From NCBI GenBank assembly GCA_021827995.1, contig JAKATK010000012.1, positions 1-45,098 on the forward strand: DNA of 45,098 bases, written 5' to 3'. Below, piece after piece: positions 8,378 through 17,482 of the stretch (the first letter of the stretch is position 1; each line of letters begins with the position of its first letter). The translations under genes and the position numbers were made by a program. The DNA is from Microcaldota archaeon. Lineage in GTDB: Archaea > Micrarchaeota > Micrarchaeia > Micrarchaeales > Micrarchaeaceae. The notes beneath the pieces are model-generated. The model ran no database searches. It had not been told where the DNA came from and saw only the letters and a program-made list of their open reading frames with translations.

Positions 8378-8872
8378 TTATTTCTCGGTCAGCAGCATCT
8401 CGCCGAGCTTGTCGATCTGCTGGTTCCACCCATACGTCATTCCCTGAAGCGCTGCCGGTGCCTTTGGACCTTCTGACTTTGTTATCACCAAGTGCAGATT
8501 CATTTTTGTCCTGCCAGCAAGAGCAACAAAATCAACAGTGACCACCTGCTCTATGAATGTGTCGCTGCTCCTGTCAACATCGTCTAAAGCGCCGCAGATG
8601 AACGCCAGCCTGCTTTTTGGTATCACTTCCTTGAATGTTCCTTTCATGGGCCATTTCGTCCCCTCAGCATGGCCGAGATCCTTGCCTGCAAGCATAACTA
8701 TGTATATCTTGCCGCCAGGCCTCGCATCCCACTCGCATATCGGATTCGTTACGCCTCTTGGACCCCACCATCTCTGCAGGATCTTTCGATCCGTCCAAGC
8801 TTTCCATACAAGCTCAATGGGGGCATCGAATGTGCGCGTTATACTTAACTCTTTTACGGGTTCGCTTGCCAT
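8378..8872 (-). CDS. SRPBCC / AHSA1-like ligand-binding protein
   Basis: 164 residues. It opens with the typical START/AHSA1 sequence (SITRTFDAPIELVWKAWTD, then RWWGPRG) and has the central PGGKIYIVM strand and C-terminal helix (GWNQQIDKLGEML). Such proteins form a helix-grip fold around a hydrophobic ligand. It starts 4 bases after the stop of the ArsR-type regulator, a pairing very common in bacteria and some archaea, so the two are co-regulated. The ligand is unknown. The gene may have been acquired together with its regulator. Confidence 0.88.
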   Translation of the reverse strand: MASEPVKELSITRTFDAPIELVWKAWTDRKILQRWWGPRGVTNPICEWDARPGGKIYIVMLAGKDLGHAEGTKWPMKGTFKEVIPKSRLAFICGALDDVDRSSDTFIEQVVTVDFVALAGRTKMNLHLVITKSEGPKAPAALQGMTYGWNQQIDKLGEMLLTEK

Positions 8873-8876
8873 TACA

Positions 8877-9197
8877 TCATCTTTTAGCGGTATGCTTCTC
8901 GGTCTTGAACACTTCGTCGAGTCTGTCGAATCGGTCGCCCCAGAGTTTTTCGGTGTCCCTTGCCCATCGCTCCACCTCGAGTATTGAATCTGGATTTACC
9001 TGATAGATGTGGCGCTGCGCCTGTTTTTCCATCTTCACGAGCTTCGCTTCTCGGAGGACCCTGAGGTGTTGCGATATGGCCTGCGCCGTGACGTCGAACT
9101 TGCTGTAAATGTTGGTCGCGGACATCTGCCCTTCGCGTGCCAGCAACTCGACTATCTTCCTCCTCCTTGGTTCCGCCAGAGCGTAGAACACATCCAT
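8877..9197 (-). CDS. ArsR-family winged-helix regulator
   Basis: 106 residues. It begins MDVFYALAEPRRRKIVELL and has the recognition helix region TAQAISQHLRVLREAKLV (about 37-54) and a wing containing the HIYQVNP strand. No metal-binding Cys pair is present, so this is the metal-independent subtype usually found before AHSA1-like proteins. It is first in the operon. The minus-strand TATA candidate is CTTTAATAAT near 9223-9232, in the 109-base divergent gap shared with the ABC exporter. It may control both directions, which is inference. Confidence 0.88.
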   Translation of the reverse strand: MDVFYALAEPRRRKIVELLAREGQMSATNIYSKFDVTAQAISQHLRVLREAKLVKMEKQAQRHIYQVNPDSILEVERWARDTEKLWGDRFDRLDEVFKTEKHTAKR

Positions 9198-9306
9198 GGT
9201 TTCATTGCGTGGGGATGATTATTAAAGTTATCGCTTAATTACGTGAACTATTAAGATACGTTCCGTATGGGTCTTTAGCTTGAACGCCATATATGACCAT
9301 GTTGGC

Positions 9307-10236
9307 ATGGAAACGCTCATATGCAAGGGGCTCAACAAGGAGTACGAGCCGGGCAAGTACGCCCTGAGGAGCGTGAGCTTATCGATACCTGCTAGCGGGA
9401 TATTCGCGCTCATCGGCAGGAACGGCGCAGGCAAGACTACGCTGGTCAGGATACTGGCGACGCAGCTCATGCCAACATCCGGATCCGCGACAATAGACGG
9501 CATGGACGTGGTGAGAGACGCGGACAGGCTCAGGGAGTCGATAGCCTGCGTGCCACAGGAAGCCAGGCTCATAGGATGGCTCACCCCGAGGCAGCTGGTA
9601 ATGTCGTACCTCTACTGGCGCGGCTTCGGCAAGGCGGAGGCCGACGATAGGGGCATGGCTGCGCTAAGAAAGCTAGGCATAGAGCGGTTCGCCAACACGC
9701 TCGGAAGAGCGCTGTCTGGCGGCATAAAGCGCAAGGTGCTGGTAGCGGCCGTGATGGCGTCTGAAGCGAGGGTACTATTCCTCGACGAGCCGACTACCGG
9801 TCTTGACCCGATATCGAGGGCGGAGCTGTGGGGCACGCTGCAGAAGCTCAAGAAGGACCACTTCATATTCCTGACCACGCACTACCTTGAGGAAGCTGAG
9901 AGGCTGGCCGATACGATAGGCATACTAGACAACGGCAGGCTCATGGCGATGGGGACGCTCGAAGAGCTCAGGGGGATGGTCCGCTACCCTTACAGCATAA
10001 AGATACTCTCGAAGACCGGGGTGGAAAAGCCGAAGCACGGCGAGCTCATAGTCGGCGCGGACGGCCAAAAGCAGATAGTCACGACCGAAGATGAGGCCAA
10101 CAGGATTTCTACGAAGCTCATAAGGGCAGGCGTCAGGCTCTCGATGAGCCCGCTGTCCCTCGATGACATATTCTATTACGTAGTCAGGAAGCCGATAGAG
10201 GCGGGTGACAACAACGATGAGGAGGAATCTTGGTAG
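9307..10236 (+). CDS. ABC-2 type exporter, ATP-binding subunit
   Basis: 309 residues from ATG 9307; a TTG at 9280 in frame is an alternative. It carries Walker A GRNGAGKT (37-44), signature LSGGIKRKV (from about 136), Walker B VLFLDEP (about 156-162) and the switch His in TTHYLEEAERL. A family-typical C-terminal extension of about 90 residues follows. It energises efflux through the adjacent permease, whose start overlaps or follows this stop by a few bases. The substrate cannot be predicted. DrrA/CcmA-like subfamilies look similar. Confidence 0.9.
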   Translation: METLICKGLNKEYEPGKYALRSVSLSIPASGIFALIGRNGAGKTTLVRILATQLMPTSGSATIDGMDVVRDADRLRESIACVPQEARLIGWLTPRQLVMSYLYWRGFGKAEADDRGMAALRKLGIERFANTLGRALSGGIKRKVLVAAVMASEARVLFLDEPTTGLDPISRAELWGTLQKLKKDHFIFLTTHYLEEAERLADTIGILDNGRLMAMGTLEELRGMVRYPYSIKILSKTGVEKPKHGELIVGADGQKQIVTTEDEANRISTKLIRAGVRLSMSPLSLDDIFYYVVRKPIEAGDNNDEEESW

Positions 10237-10966
10237 CAGGGTGATGGCCTCGGTTCTGGTCAACGCAGTCTATACGATGATAAACTACCCGATAGTGCTG
10301 GTCAGCACCATACTGGCGCCTTTCTCACTGCTCATAGTCATAGCCTTCGTGAGCCACGGCGCGCTTCTCCCGGTAGCGGTCGGCGGCGCGTTCATAATGA
10401 CAATGATAAGCTCAGGCACCAGCATGCAGCAGGACCTATCGCACCTGAAGAACGACTTCAAGCTGCAGGACATGGTTGTCAGCTCGCCCACTGGAGCCGC
10501 AGTATACTTCTTGGGCATGTCGATATCTGAGATAGTGTACTCGCTACCTGTGATAGCGGTGCTGGTGGTTCTCGCATCCATCTACGTGCACGCCAGTGCA
10601 GTCGGCTACTTGATGCTGGCGGCCGTGCTTGCCATAATGTTCACGTTCTCGGTCGCACTCGGCTTCGTGCTCTCGACAATCTCCACAGACATAGTGCAGA
10701 GCTGGGCGTTCGCCGGCATCGTGTCGACCGTGATATCCGCGCTGCCGCCGATATACTACCCGATAACGTACATACCAATGCCGTTCCAGTACCTCGCATA
10801 TTTGTCGCCGGCAACCTACGCCGCAGAGATAATGCAGGAGGTGGTCGGCGCAGGCATCGTGATCTTTAGCGGCACGACGCTGACGATAGACTGGGTCGTA
10901 ATAATAGCTGTGACCGCGGCGATGCTCGCCATAGCGGTGAAGAAGGCCAGGTGGCGCGACCCCTGA
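10205..10966 (+). CDS. ABC-2 type exporter, permease subunit
   Basis: 253 residues with six predicted membrane helices and the ABC-2 signature region near the C-terminus (PITYIPMPFQYLAYLSPATYAAE). The GTG at 10205 overlaps the ATPase gene by 32 bases. ATG 10217 or ATG 10244, just after the ATPase stop, are possible starts, and a GGAGG at 10221-10225 lies upstream of the last. It should form the membrane pore of the exporter as a dimer. Confidence 0.88.
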   Translation: MTTTMRRNLGSRVMASVLVNAVYTMINYPIVLVSTILAPFSLLIVIAFVSHGALLPVAVGGAFIMTMISSGTSMQQDLSHLKNDFKLQDMVVSSPTGAAVYFLGMSISEIVYSLPVIAVLVVLASIYVHASAVGYLMLAAVLAIMFTFSVALGFVLSTISTDIVQSWAFAGIVSTVISALPPIYYPITYIPMPFQYLAYLSPATYAAEIMQEVVGAGIVIFSGTTLTIDWVVIIAVTAAMLAIAVKKARWRDP

Positions 10967-11707
10967 CTATGCGGGGTCGAGGTCGCGCTCTTTTACCCCT
11001 ATGTAGAGGCCGCGGCCCGGCGCCAGCGACCTCTTTGCATACATCGCCCTGAGCCCGGCGGCCCTCATCAGCGCAAGGGTCTCGGCCCTGCCGAACAGAC
11101 CGAGCCGCTGGACATCCCTGAAGTGCTTTATGCCCTTGCCTTTCTCAGCTATTAGGTAGTGCTCGTCCAGCACGGACACGCTGCCGTCGGTGCCGGAGAA
11201 CCCGACTCTCGCGATCTTTACGTCATTGGTCTCGTACGTGTGCATGTGCACGCTACCGGACTTCCACGCAGCCTTGGTGAACCACGGCTCGATTATGAGA
11301 ACGCCGCCGCTCTTGAGGTGCCTGGAGAGGTTGTTGAGCGCTAGCGCCAGGTTCTGGTGGGTCTCCGTGTAGCCTATCACGCTGAAGAGCGACACTATGA
11401 CGTCGAATTTCTTGCGCATTTCGAAACGCGCCATGTCGCCGCGCACGAACCTGACACCGTCCACCTGCCTGCGCGCGACCCTGAGCATGTACTCGCTCTT
11501 GTCTATGCCTGTGCAGGCGAACCACTTTTTGAGATATACGATATGCTTACCTGTGCCGCAACCGACGTCGAGAAGCTCGTTGCCTGTTGACTTCTTGTAT
11601 CGGTTCGCTAGCGTGGCGATTATGCGCGACTCCTTTTCGTAGTCCTTGAATGAGTAGATCATGTCGTAGTATTTCGCAAGAGAGCCGTACTGTAGCATGC
11701 TTCCCAT
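10967..11707 (-). CDS. class I SAM-dependent methyltransferase
   Basis: 246 residues from ATG 11707 (MGSMLQYGSLAKYYD); ATG 11698 is equally possible. Motif I is LLDVGCGTG (about 45-53), the acidic residue binding the ribose is in CTGIDKSEYML, and motif IV is in FDVIVSLFSVIGYT. A C-terminal beta hairpin and a GLRAMYAKRS segment complete the fold. The substrate is unknown; the LAKYYDMIY start is common in small-molecule methyltransferases. The AT-rich TTTTAATG box near 11735-11745 fits a leaderless start. A longer frame to 11776 runs through this promoter and is unlikely. It converges on the ABC permease with no gap. Confidence 0.82.
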   Translation of the reverse strand: MGSMLQYGSLAKYYDMIYSFKDYEKESRIIATLANRYKKSTGNELLDVGCGTGKHIVYLKKWFACTGIDKSEYMLRVARRQVDGVRFVRGDMARFEMRKKFDVIVSLFSVIGYTETHQNLALALNNLSRHLKSGGVLIIEPWFTKAAWKSGSVHMHTYETNDVKIARVGFSGTDGSVSVLDEHYLIAEKGKGIKHFRDVQRLGLFGRAETLALMRAAGLRAMYAKRSLAPGRGLYIGVKERDLDPA

Positions 11708-11893
11708 TGGTATCACGATTGCAATAATCGCATCAAAAACATTAAAACCTGAACGAGCAATGTGCCGACAGTTCATTGGACCTCAACTTTATGACGATGG
11801 TGCACGGCAGCCATGACGCTTCGCTGCGCCTGCCGGATAATCACGCCTGCGCGGGGACTGCTTGGCTGATGGCACGCTGAACGCGCGGCGCGC

Positions 11894-13342
11894 TCAGGTA
11901 TAGCACTTGTAGTTCATTGGCAGCAGTATGGTGAAGTTGGGCGAGGTGTACACCGGCCTAGCGCTAGACAGCCCTTCTATGTAGCTGGCGTTCGTGGCCG
12001 AGCTCTTGTTGAGGAAATCCACTATCGGGTACGTCTTCGTTGTGCTGTTGAAGAAGAACTGCGGGAACGCATTGACGCCCCTGTAAATCATGTAGACCCA
12101 CGAGTTGCTCACGACCCTGCAGTTGCTTAGGCCAAGCTCAGCGAGCACGGCTTTGGCCTGGGCAAAGCTCGGGTTGTTCGTGCCAGACACAATCGCTAAC
12201 GATCTGTTCGCGTAGAACGCCACGAGCACCACAACCAGCACGGCTATCGTAGATACCGCGACGAGTATCGGGGCCCTCTTGTCAAACGCCTTGAGCGCGT
12301 TGGTGAGAATGACCGCGACCAGGATCATAGATGAAGCCGCTGCGAAATAGCCGAACCTCATCTGCGCAAGCTGGTCCGGGTTCCTGCCTATGTACCAGAA
12401 TCCGATGATGGAGAGCGCGAGCATGACTGCTAGCACGGCGTATCTGTATATCACGTCGTCCGTAAGGAGCGTCCGCACAATCTTCTTGTAGTGCAGCCTC
12501 TTCATGGCCCTCTTGAACACTTTCCGCATGGCACTCCGCTGCGTCAACAGCAGCGCTATTGCGACTACCAAGAAGAGCAGCTGATACCCGAAGACTGCGA
12601 TCAGAGCGGCCCAGCTTATCGGGACGTGGGCGGAGTTTGAGATCACGTTGCCGAACACCATCTCGTAGCTCGCCAGGGGGTTGTGGAACAGCAGCTGGCT
12701 GAATCCGAGCCATGCGGCGGTCGGCAGTGCGAATAGGAGCATGGATGCCATAACGCTCTTGGGCCTGAGGAGGAGCAGTGGCATTGGCAGGAATATCAGC
12801 ATCGGGTACTTGGCCACCGCGGCTATACCGAAAAGGAGGCCTGACCACGCGCTCCTGTCTGCGAGCAGCACAAGCCCGGCCAGCACGAATATCAGCGACA
12901 GCATTTCGGTGCTGTTCGGTATTATTGGCACGTAGATGAAATACGGGGATAGCATGAGAGCGTAACCGATCAGCCTGTTGATCCCGAAGCGCTTGCATAC
13001 AATCGATATAGCTATTAGGTAGGCGATGAAAAGTATGGCGATGTATACTATTATGGACAGGCTACCGGAAAGCGGATATATGAGCGCGAACAGGACTTGG
13101 CTCAGCGGGGCACGGAACGGTTCGAAGTACGTGCCGTACCAGAACGTGAGCTGGTTGCCCATCATGCCGCATGGCGGAGAGCCGAGGCATGAGTACAGCA
13201 CTGGGTCTAGGAGGCTCACACCATTTTGGTAGTGCGCGATCAGGTCCCAGCCTGGTCCAGTTAACTGGTAATAAACAATCAGCGTTATGATGCACAAAGC
13301 CACGATGATGGAGATTAGAACCCCACTGGCACTGATGCGCAA
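11894..13342 (-). CDS. multi-pass membrane protein, GT-C glycosyltransferase-like
   Basis: 482 residues with about ten membrane helices, a first external loop with GPGWDLIAHYQNG (D33 just after helix 1), and an outside-facing C-terminal domain of about 90 residues with several N-glycosylation sequons (NKS, NAS, NFT). The layout of one N-terminal helix, an acidic residue in the first loop and many helices is that of GT-C enzymes using lipid-linked sugars (GT39/GT87-like). Family membership is inferred from layout. It may contribute to surface glycans. A strong TATA box lies 31-40 bases upstream. Confidence 0.65.
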   Translation of the reverse strand: MRISASGVLISIIVALCIITLIVYYQLTGPGWDLIAHYQNGVSLLDPVLYSCLGSPPCGMMGNQLTFWYGTYFEPFRAPLSQVLFALIYPLSGSLSIIVYIAILFIAYLIAISIVCKRFGINRLIGYALMLSPYFIYVPIIPNSTEMLSLIFVLAGLVLLADRSAWSGLLFGIAAVAKYPMLIFLPMPLLLLRPKSVMASMLLFALPTAAWLGFSQLLFHNPLASYEMVFGNVISNSAHVPISWAALIAVFGYQLLFLVVAIALLLTQRSAMRKVFKRAMKRLHYKKIVRTLLTDDVIYRYAVLAVMLALSIIGFWYIGRNPDQLAQMRFGYFAAASSMILVAVILTNALKAFDKRAPILVAVSTIAVLVVVLVAFYANRSLAIVSGTNNPSFAQAKAVLAELGLSNCRVVSNSWVYMIYRGVNAFPQFFFNSTTKTYPIVDFLNKSSATNASYIEGLSSARPVYTSPNFTILLPMNYKCYT

Positions 13343-13372
13343 CTAACCACTACGTTTCTGTGGACGCTGAGG

Positions 13373-13382
13373 TTTATATAAC
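13373..13382 (-). promoter_or_regulatory. TATA box of the GT-C-like gene
   Basis: GTTATATAAA on the minus strand, 31-40 bases before the ATG at 13342, predicting a leader of only a few bases. On the plus strand the same box (TTTATATAAC) could serve the Nudix gene, but with a leader of more than 100 bases. Confidence 0.55.
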
Positions 13383-13564
13383 CGTACACGGCAAAGGAAA
13401 AGATGATTCTGCTGTGAGAAATCCGTTGGAGCCTGTGGGGCGCGGACAGGTATGCGAGGCCCGAAGGATCCGAATGCCGCAAGGCCTATTTGTGCCTGAG
13501 CGTAACTAAGATGTTTGAGAGTCGCCTGGATCCGACTCGGAGTGATGGTTTGCCGATACCAAAA

Positions 13565-14098
13565 ATGGCCAAGCTAGTGTTCAAGGGCGACACGTTCGAG
13601 GTATACCAGTGGAAACAGCGCCTCTACGATGGCTCGCACGCGACCTTCGAGGGCATACGGAGGACGTACACGGTACAGGTGATACCGACGGTTGGCAGGC
13701 GCATAGTGGCACTGCGGGAGGAGCAGCCCGGCGTCGGGTCATGGAACGGCCTCGTCGGCGGGCGCATAGACCCAGGCGAGCGGCCGCTCGAGGCCGCGAA
13801 GCGGGAGCTGCTCGAGGAGACCGGCCTCAGCGCCAGGAAGTGGTTCCTGGTAAAGACGTTCCACCCGAAGTTCAGCCAGATAGACTGGAAGGTGTACTTA
13901 TACGTAGCACAGCGGTGCACCAAGGTCGCGGAGCAGCACCTGGATGCCGGCGAGAGGATATCAGTCAGGCACATTACGCTGCGGCAACTGCTGGGCTTCA
14001 AGGGCGAGAGGATAGGCGCGGACATAAAGCTGTATCTGCTGTCGATGAAGAACGACATGGGCAGATTAAAAGGATTCGAGAAGAAGCTCTTTGGCTAG
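13565..14098 (+). CDS. Nudix hydrolase
   Basis: 177 residues from ATG 13565. The Nudix box is complete at about residues 65-88: GGRIDPGERPLEAAKRELL followed by EETGL, matching G-x5-E-x7-REUxEExGU. The protein resembles ADP-ribose pyrophosphatase-like members (TVQVIPTVGRRIVALREEQPG before the box) and should hydrolyse a nucleoside diphosphate linked to another moiety with Mg2+. In-frame starts at 13511 and 13490 would add 18-25 residues of unconserved sequence. It converges with the DUF99 gene 4 bases later. Confidence 0.85.
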   Translation: MAKLVFKGDTFEVYQWKQRLYDGSHATFEGIRRTYTVQVIPTVGRRIVALREEQPGVGSWNGLVGGRIDPGERPLEAAKRELLEETGLSARKWFLVKTFHPKFSQIDWKVYLYVAQRCTKVAEQHLDAGERISVRHITLRQLLGFKGERIGADIKLYLLSMKNDMGRLKGFEKKLFG

Positions 14099-14102
14099 CT
14101 GC

Positions 14103-14669
14103 TCACATCCTTCCGGTGGACTCGCCACTAGAAACGCCGCTCGCTATCATGCGCGCCAGGCGGAGCAATTCGCGCGCCGAACCCGTGGTTGATTTGGGGT
14201 GCACCGAACCTGATGACTGCACGTACACGCCATTTACCATGAACGTGACAAAATGCGCACCGCGGAGTAGCGCTATCCTGCCGGAAACGTCGCGGCCGCT
14301 CCTCTTGGAGAACGCTGCTAGTGCCCTGACAAGATGCGACGTGATGGGGCGCCCCCTCGTAAGTATGAGAACCCTGGCGCCGAGCTCTCTCTCCAGCTTG
14401 TTGACGTCTATGACATTAAGGCCGGCGAGCGCAACACCGTTGACTGCTATCAGGCGCACCTGGCCACTGAACCTCGATCCGCTCAGCATGCCTATTATTT
14501 TCCGCGTCGCATCGGTGCCGTCCACGCTGATCCGCGATGAGAGCACGCCTTCGACAGCGCCGCGCCGGCCCACGACGCCTATGGTTAGAACGGTGCGTCC
14601 CCTGATTGGGCCGCACGCTACCGCCAGAATCCTGGCGCCGGTCTTGATGCCTATGGCCGCGCCGCTCAT
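14103..14669 (-). CDS. DUF99 family protein (endonuclease V-like fold)
   Basis: 188 residues. The sequence follows archaeal DUF99: an N-terminal GIKTGARILAVACGP, a VVGRRGAVEGVLSSRISVDG stretch, then RLIAVNGVALAGLNVIDVN and ARVLILTRGRP. DUF99 is distantly related to endonuclease V, but the usual catalytic DD after the first strand reads ACGP here, so the nuclease site may be lost. Its ATG overlaps the rpo11 stop by four bases (ATGA), so it is the last gene of the csl4-rpo11-DUF99 operon. Confidence 0.78.
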   Translation of the reverse strand: MSGAAIGIKTGARILAVACGPIRGRTVLTIGVVGRRGAVEGVLSSRISVDGTDATRKIIGMLSGSRFSGQVRLIAVNGVALAGLNVIDVNKLERELGARVLILTRGRPITSHLVRALAAFSKRSGRDVSGRIALLRGAHFVTFMVNGVYVQSSGSVHPKSTTGSARELLRLARMIASGVSSGESTGRM

Positions 14670-14938
14670 TTCGCCTTCGTGAACTGGCTGCCGAGCCCCT
14701 TCACGTTCTCGCCTATGCTCTCGAGGGCCTTCGACAGAGCGCTGCGCGCGTTCCTCTTCTCGGTCTTGAGCGTCAGCGTGGGCTTGCCGGTCTCCGGATG
14801 GTCCTTAGCCACACCGGCGAAGACCACGCCATCGTCCTGGAGCAGCTCGCTGGCTATCAAGTCCGGTATGGAGAAATCGCTCGTGTCGAACTCTAGAACA
14901 AGCTCGTTCGCCTCGTCCTTTTTCACGTTTATCTTCAT
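14666..14938 (-). CDS. rpoL: RNA polymerase subunit Rpo11 (RpoL)
   Basis: 90 residues, the usual size. It has the alpha-like dimerisation motif around FSIPDLIASELLQDDGVVFA and KDHPETGKPTLTLKTEKRN, then the C-terminal helix. It pairs with Rpo3 in the polymerase assembly platform. The typical HTL dimer signature reads DFSIPDL here, a mild divergence. The position between csl4 and DUF99, with 4-base spacing or overlaps, supports the call. csl4-rpoL linkage is known in archaea. Confidence 0.85.
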   Translation of the reverse strand: MKINVKKDEANELVLEFDTSDFSIPDLIASELLQDDGVVFAGVAKDHPETGKPTLTLKTEKRNARSALSKALESIGENVKGLGSQFTKAK

Positions 14939-14942
14939 GCGT

Positions 14943-15587
14943 TCACCTGAACTGGTTGAGCAATAGTTCCGATATCTTGTCCGGGTGGTTGTACAGCGCG
15001 CTGACCTTCCTCTGCTCTGCGTGCTTGCACGACGTGCATGTCAGAGTGTCCGGGCTCTTGCCCAACGCCATCTGCGACCCGCATACCTCGCACACACCAT
15101 ACACCACGCCGGTTTCGCGCTCATCCACGCGCAGCTCGTATGTGTCCGCCTCCTCGGCCTGCACCCTGGCGAGCACTATGTCCCCTATGCCGGCCAGCTT
15201 GACGCTCGGGCGTTGGGGCGGGCCGCGGCGCATCGGCGGCCTGCCGTGGCCACCGAAGTGGTCGCGGTGCTCCCTCGGAGCCACTATCTTGCCATCCTTT
15301 ATGGCGACGTACTCCCTGCCATCGGTCGAGACCGCGTCGAGCTTTAGGAACATCACGGTGCGCAGGTCGTCAGTCACTGTGCCGAGAACGAGCATGTTCC
15401 TGCGGAGCTTTATTATCTCCTTCTTGGGATTGCTCACCCCTATGTGGTTGTTGTCCACCTTTACCCTGCCAGCCAACGCGGCGTATATCTGGCCGTTCTC
15501 CGAGTAGGCGCTCATGCCCGGCGCAAACTCCTCCTCGGTCGCTATTCTGTCTCCCGGCAGAACAATCTCTCCGGTCTCTTGACCCAT
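14943..15587 (-). CDS. csl4: exosome RNA-binding subunit Csl4
   Basis: 214 residues. The N-terminal domain (VLPGDRIATEEEFAPGMSAY) and central S1 domain (about 65-160) are followed by a zinc ribbon with C166, C169, C184 and C187. It caps the archaeal exosome and recruits RNA substrates. The S1 domain carries a Gly/Pro/Arg-rich insertion (about 107-127) that is longer than I expect. It is first in an operon with rpo11 and DUF99; the other exosome genes lie at 25190-27330. The 257 bases upstream contain no intact gene, only the remnant described at 15760-15844. Confidence 0.93.
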   Translation of the reverse strand: MGQETGEIVLPGDRIATEEEFAPGMSAYSENGQIYAALAGRVKVDNNHIGVSNPKKEIIKLRRNMLVLGTVTDDLRTVMFLKLDAVSTDGREYVAIKDGKIVAPREHRDHFGGHGRPPMRRGPPQRPSVKLAGIGDIVLARVQAEEADTYELRVDERETGVVYGVCEVCGSQMALGKSPDTLTCTSCKHAEQRKVSALYNHPDKISELLLNQFR

Positions 15588-15759
15588 CGAATCACTGCGG
15601 ACACGAATCAGAGGTATACGTTAAGCGACAAAGGCTTTAACACTTTCGCAGAGCGCAATCAAGCGCATGCGGAATGGCTGCGCAATGTCAGGCAGCATTG
15701 CATAGCTAGCGGTTACAAGAGCCTGGTATGCGGTTATCGAAGGAAAACCTCTTCTGCGG

Positions 15760-15844
15760 TCACTTCACCGGACCTGGGCGATTCACATTCGGCATGACGC
15801 CATTGGGCGGAAGGTGGTGGCAGGGCAGGAGCGTGCACAGGAGG
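15760..15844 (-). pseudogene. remnant of a DUF2341-protein C-terminus
   Basis: Just past the stop of the 15845-17467 gene, another frame reads LPPNGVMPNVNRPGPVK and then a stop. This repeats the conserved end of the gene above (AYPPNGVMPSCSPSCG) and of the right-edge protein (TYPPNGDMPSASFSLQ). Nothing upstream of it in that frame is coding. It looks like a leftover end of a replaced or duplicated surface-protein gene. Confidence 0.5.
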
Positions 15845-17467
15845 CTAGCCGCACGATGGCGAGCAGGATGGCATGACACCGTTCGGCGGATAGGCGCGCA
15901 CCCACCACCAGTATGATACTGTGGTGCCTGCGGGCGCGTTGTACATGCCGGCGACAGCGTACAGGTACGAGCCTGGCGAGCCTGTCGAAGTCGCGGTGAC
16001 ACTGCCGCCATAGTCCCAGAGCCCCTGGTCATTGTTCTGGGAGAACCAGGTGTTCGTAAGTACCTGCGCGCTAGAAGAACCGCCACTCACGTAGCTCCAT
16101 GAACCTCCGATGTCGCTGCCTATCTGGCCGTTGCTGCCGGTAACCTCGGTGTTGGCACCCTGCACAGCGGCGGCGGAGGTGCTGGTGGTCCAGCCTACTT
16201 GGAAGAGAGTGCCAGAATAGCTCTGGGCGTCGTAATCCTCTATCGTGCCTGTAGTATACGGCGTTGCATACCAGCCCCATGCATATCCTCCAGGTCCGGT
16301 CGAGGTGAAGCGCAGACCGTTGTCGATGCTGACCGAATACGGCGAAGGATAGCCTGCGGCAGCGGCAGACCATCCTAGAGGAAATCCGGGACCACCGGCG
16401 AAGTTTTGATAGCCCGAAGGGAATATGTTAATGCCGTTGTCGTACTGCCCGTAGGTCGCGCCGCAGCCTATCGTGTTTGAGGGGTTCGGGCAGGAGAGCT
16501 GTGGCGCCTCTCCTGTGGGCCCTGAATTAGACAGGACGTTCGTAGGCATGAAGTTCATGTAAACGGTCATGCTGCTAGAAGCAGGTATACCGTTCGGCAG
16601 GTAAAGCCATACCCTAGTGTCCGAAGCCGCATTAGACGGATTGTTTTCAATCCAGGCCTGCAGCGCTGTGCCTCCGCTCCCTGCCGGTGCCCCGGAAGTG
16701 AACTCTACGTTGCTCCAGCCGGAGTTTATCTCGTTGGCTCCGCTGTAAGCGGCGCTATCTATCTCGAGCTTCTGCTGGAACGGCGCTGGCGTAGGGCTGC
16801 TCTGCGTATTCGTAATCGTGAGCGCAACATAACTGATGCCGTTCGAAGTCAGAACGCTGCCTCCGCCGCCGCCTGGGCCGCCGCCGATAACCGCGCCGGG
16901 GCCGCCGATCGCTTTGGCTACAACCGTACCGACCTTGGCGAAGCTAGTCGGCGATTGGCACGGGTTGAGGCAGTAGCCGAGCCATATGTAACCGGCGAAC
17001 GGAGTGCCGATTGGTGGGTTGCTTGGCACCGCACCTGCGGGGAAAGCATTAGACGGAAAAACGGCGGTGACTGTCTGGCCTGGTACCAGTACTCTGACGC
17101 CGTTCGGCCCCGGAAGACCCACTGTCACTGCGTTCGCGCAGCCAGTCGGGGTGCACGTGAAGTTGACCGGTATGCCGCTGGCGTTGAGGGCCTCGCCCTG
17201 CGAGGCCACGAAGACCCAGTCGCCGTAGTAGTCCTGGCCAGTGGTCTGACCTATGGTGAACGCGATGCCGTTCGCTGTGTAAACGAAGTTTGTGCACGTG
17301 AAGCCGGCCTGTGTGATGCAGGCCTGCGGCGCCAGGTTGGAGCCGTTGAATACGCCGAGTTCGAAGAGCGCTGCGAGCACGACGGCTATTATCAGGATGG
17401 CCCAGCCGTAGGTCATCAGATACTCCATCGCGGACTGCGCGGCCAAGCCTCCACTTTTTCTTGCCAT
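15845..17467 (-). CDS. class III signal peptide surface protein with DUF2341 domain
   Basis: 540 residues. The class III signal (MARKSGGLAAQSAMEYLMTY then a hydrophobic helix) ends near residue 40. Residues 40-190 are the family N-terminal domain with conserved Cys pairs (ACITQAGFTC, YCLNPC). A Gly linker (about 192-205) leads to a concanavalin-like DUF2341 domain (about 212-535) that ends in WWVRAYPPNGVMP. Many Ser/Thr and aromatic residues suit an outside location. The inferred role is a pilin-like or surface-attached carbohydrate-binding protein. Related genes lie at both window edges. The promoter region contains paired GTATAC sites. Confidence 0.85.
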   Translation of the reverse strand: MARKSGGLAAQSAMEYLMTYGWAILIIAVVLAALFELGVFNGSNLAPQACITQAGFTCTNFVYTANGIAFTIGQTTGQDYYGDWVFVASQGEALNASGIPVNFTCTPTGCANAVTVGLPGPNGVRVLVPGQTVTAVFPSNAFPAGAVPSNPPIGTPFAGYIWLGYCLNPCQSPTSFAKVGTVVAKAIGGPGAVIGGGPGGGGGSVLTSNGISYVALTITNTQSSPTPAPFQQKLEIDSAAYSGANEINSGWSNVEFTSGAPAGSGGTALQAWIENNPSNAASDTRVWLYLPNGIPASSSMTVYMNFMPTNVLSNSGPTGEAPQLSCPNPSNTIGCGATYGQYDNGINIFPSGYQNFAGGPGFPLGWSAAAAGYPSPYSVSIDNGLRFTSTGPGGYAWGWYATPYTTGTIEDYDAQSYSGTLFQVGWTTSTSAAAVQGANTEVTGSNGQIGSDIGGSWSYVSGGSSSAQVLTNTWFSQNNDQGLWDYGGSVTATSTGSPGSYLYAVAGMYNAPAGTTVSYWWWVRAYPPNGVMPSCSPSCG

Positions 17468-17482
17468 TGGGTCTACCGTTAC

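Noticed and set aside
13609-14682. A 357-codon plus-strand frame across the Nudix and DUF99 genes
   Set aside because: It overlaps two convincing genes on both strands and has shadow-like composition.
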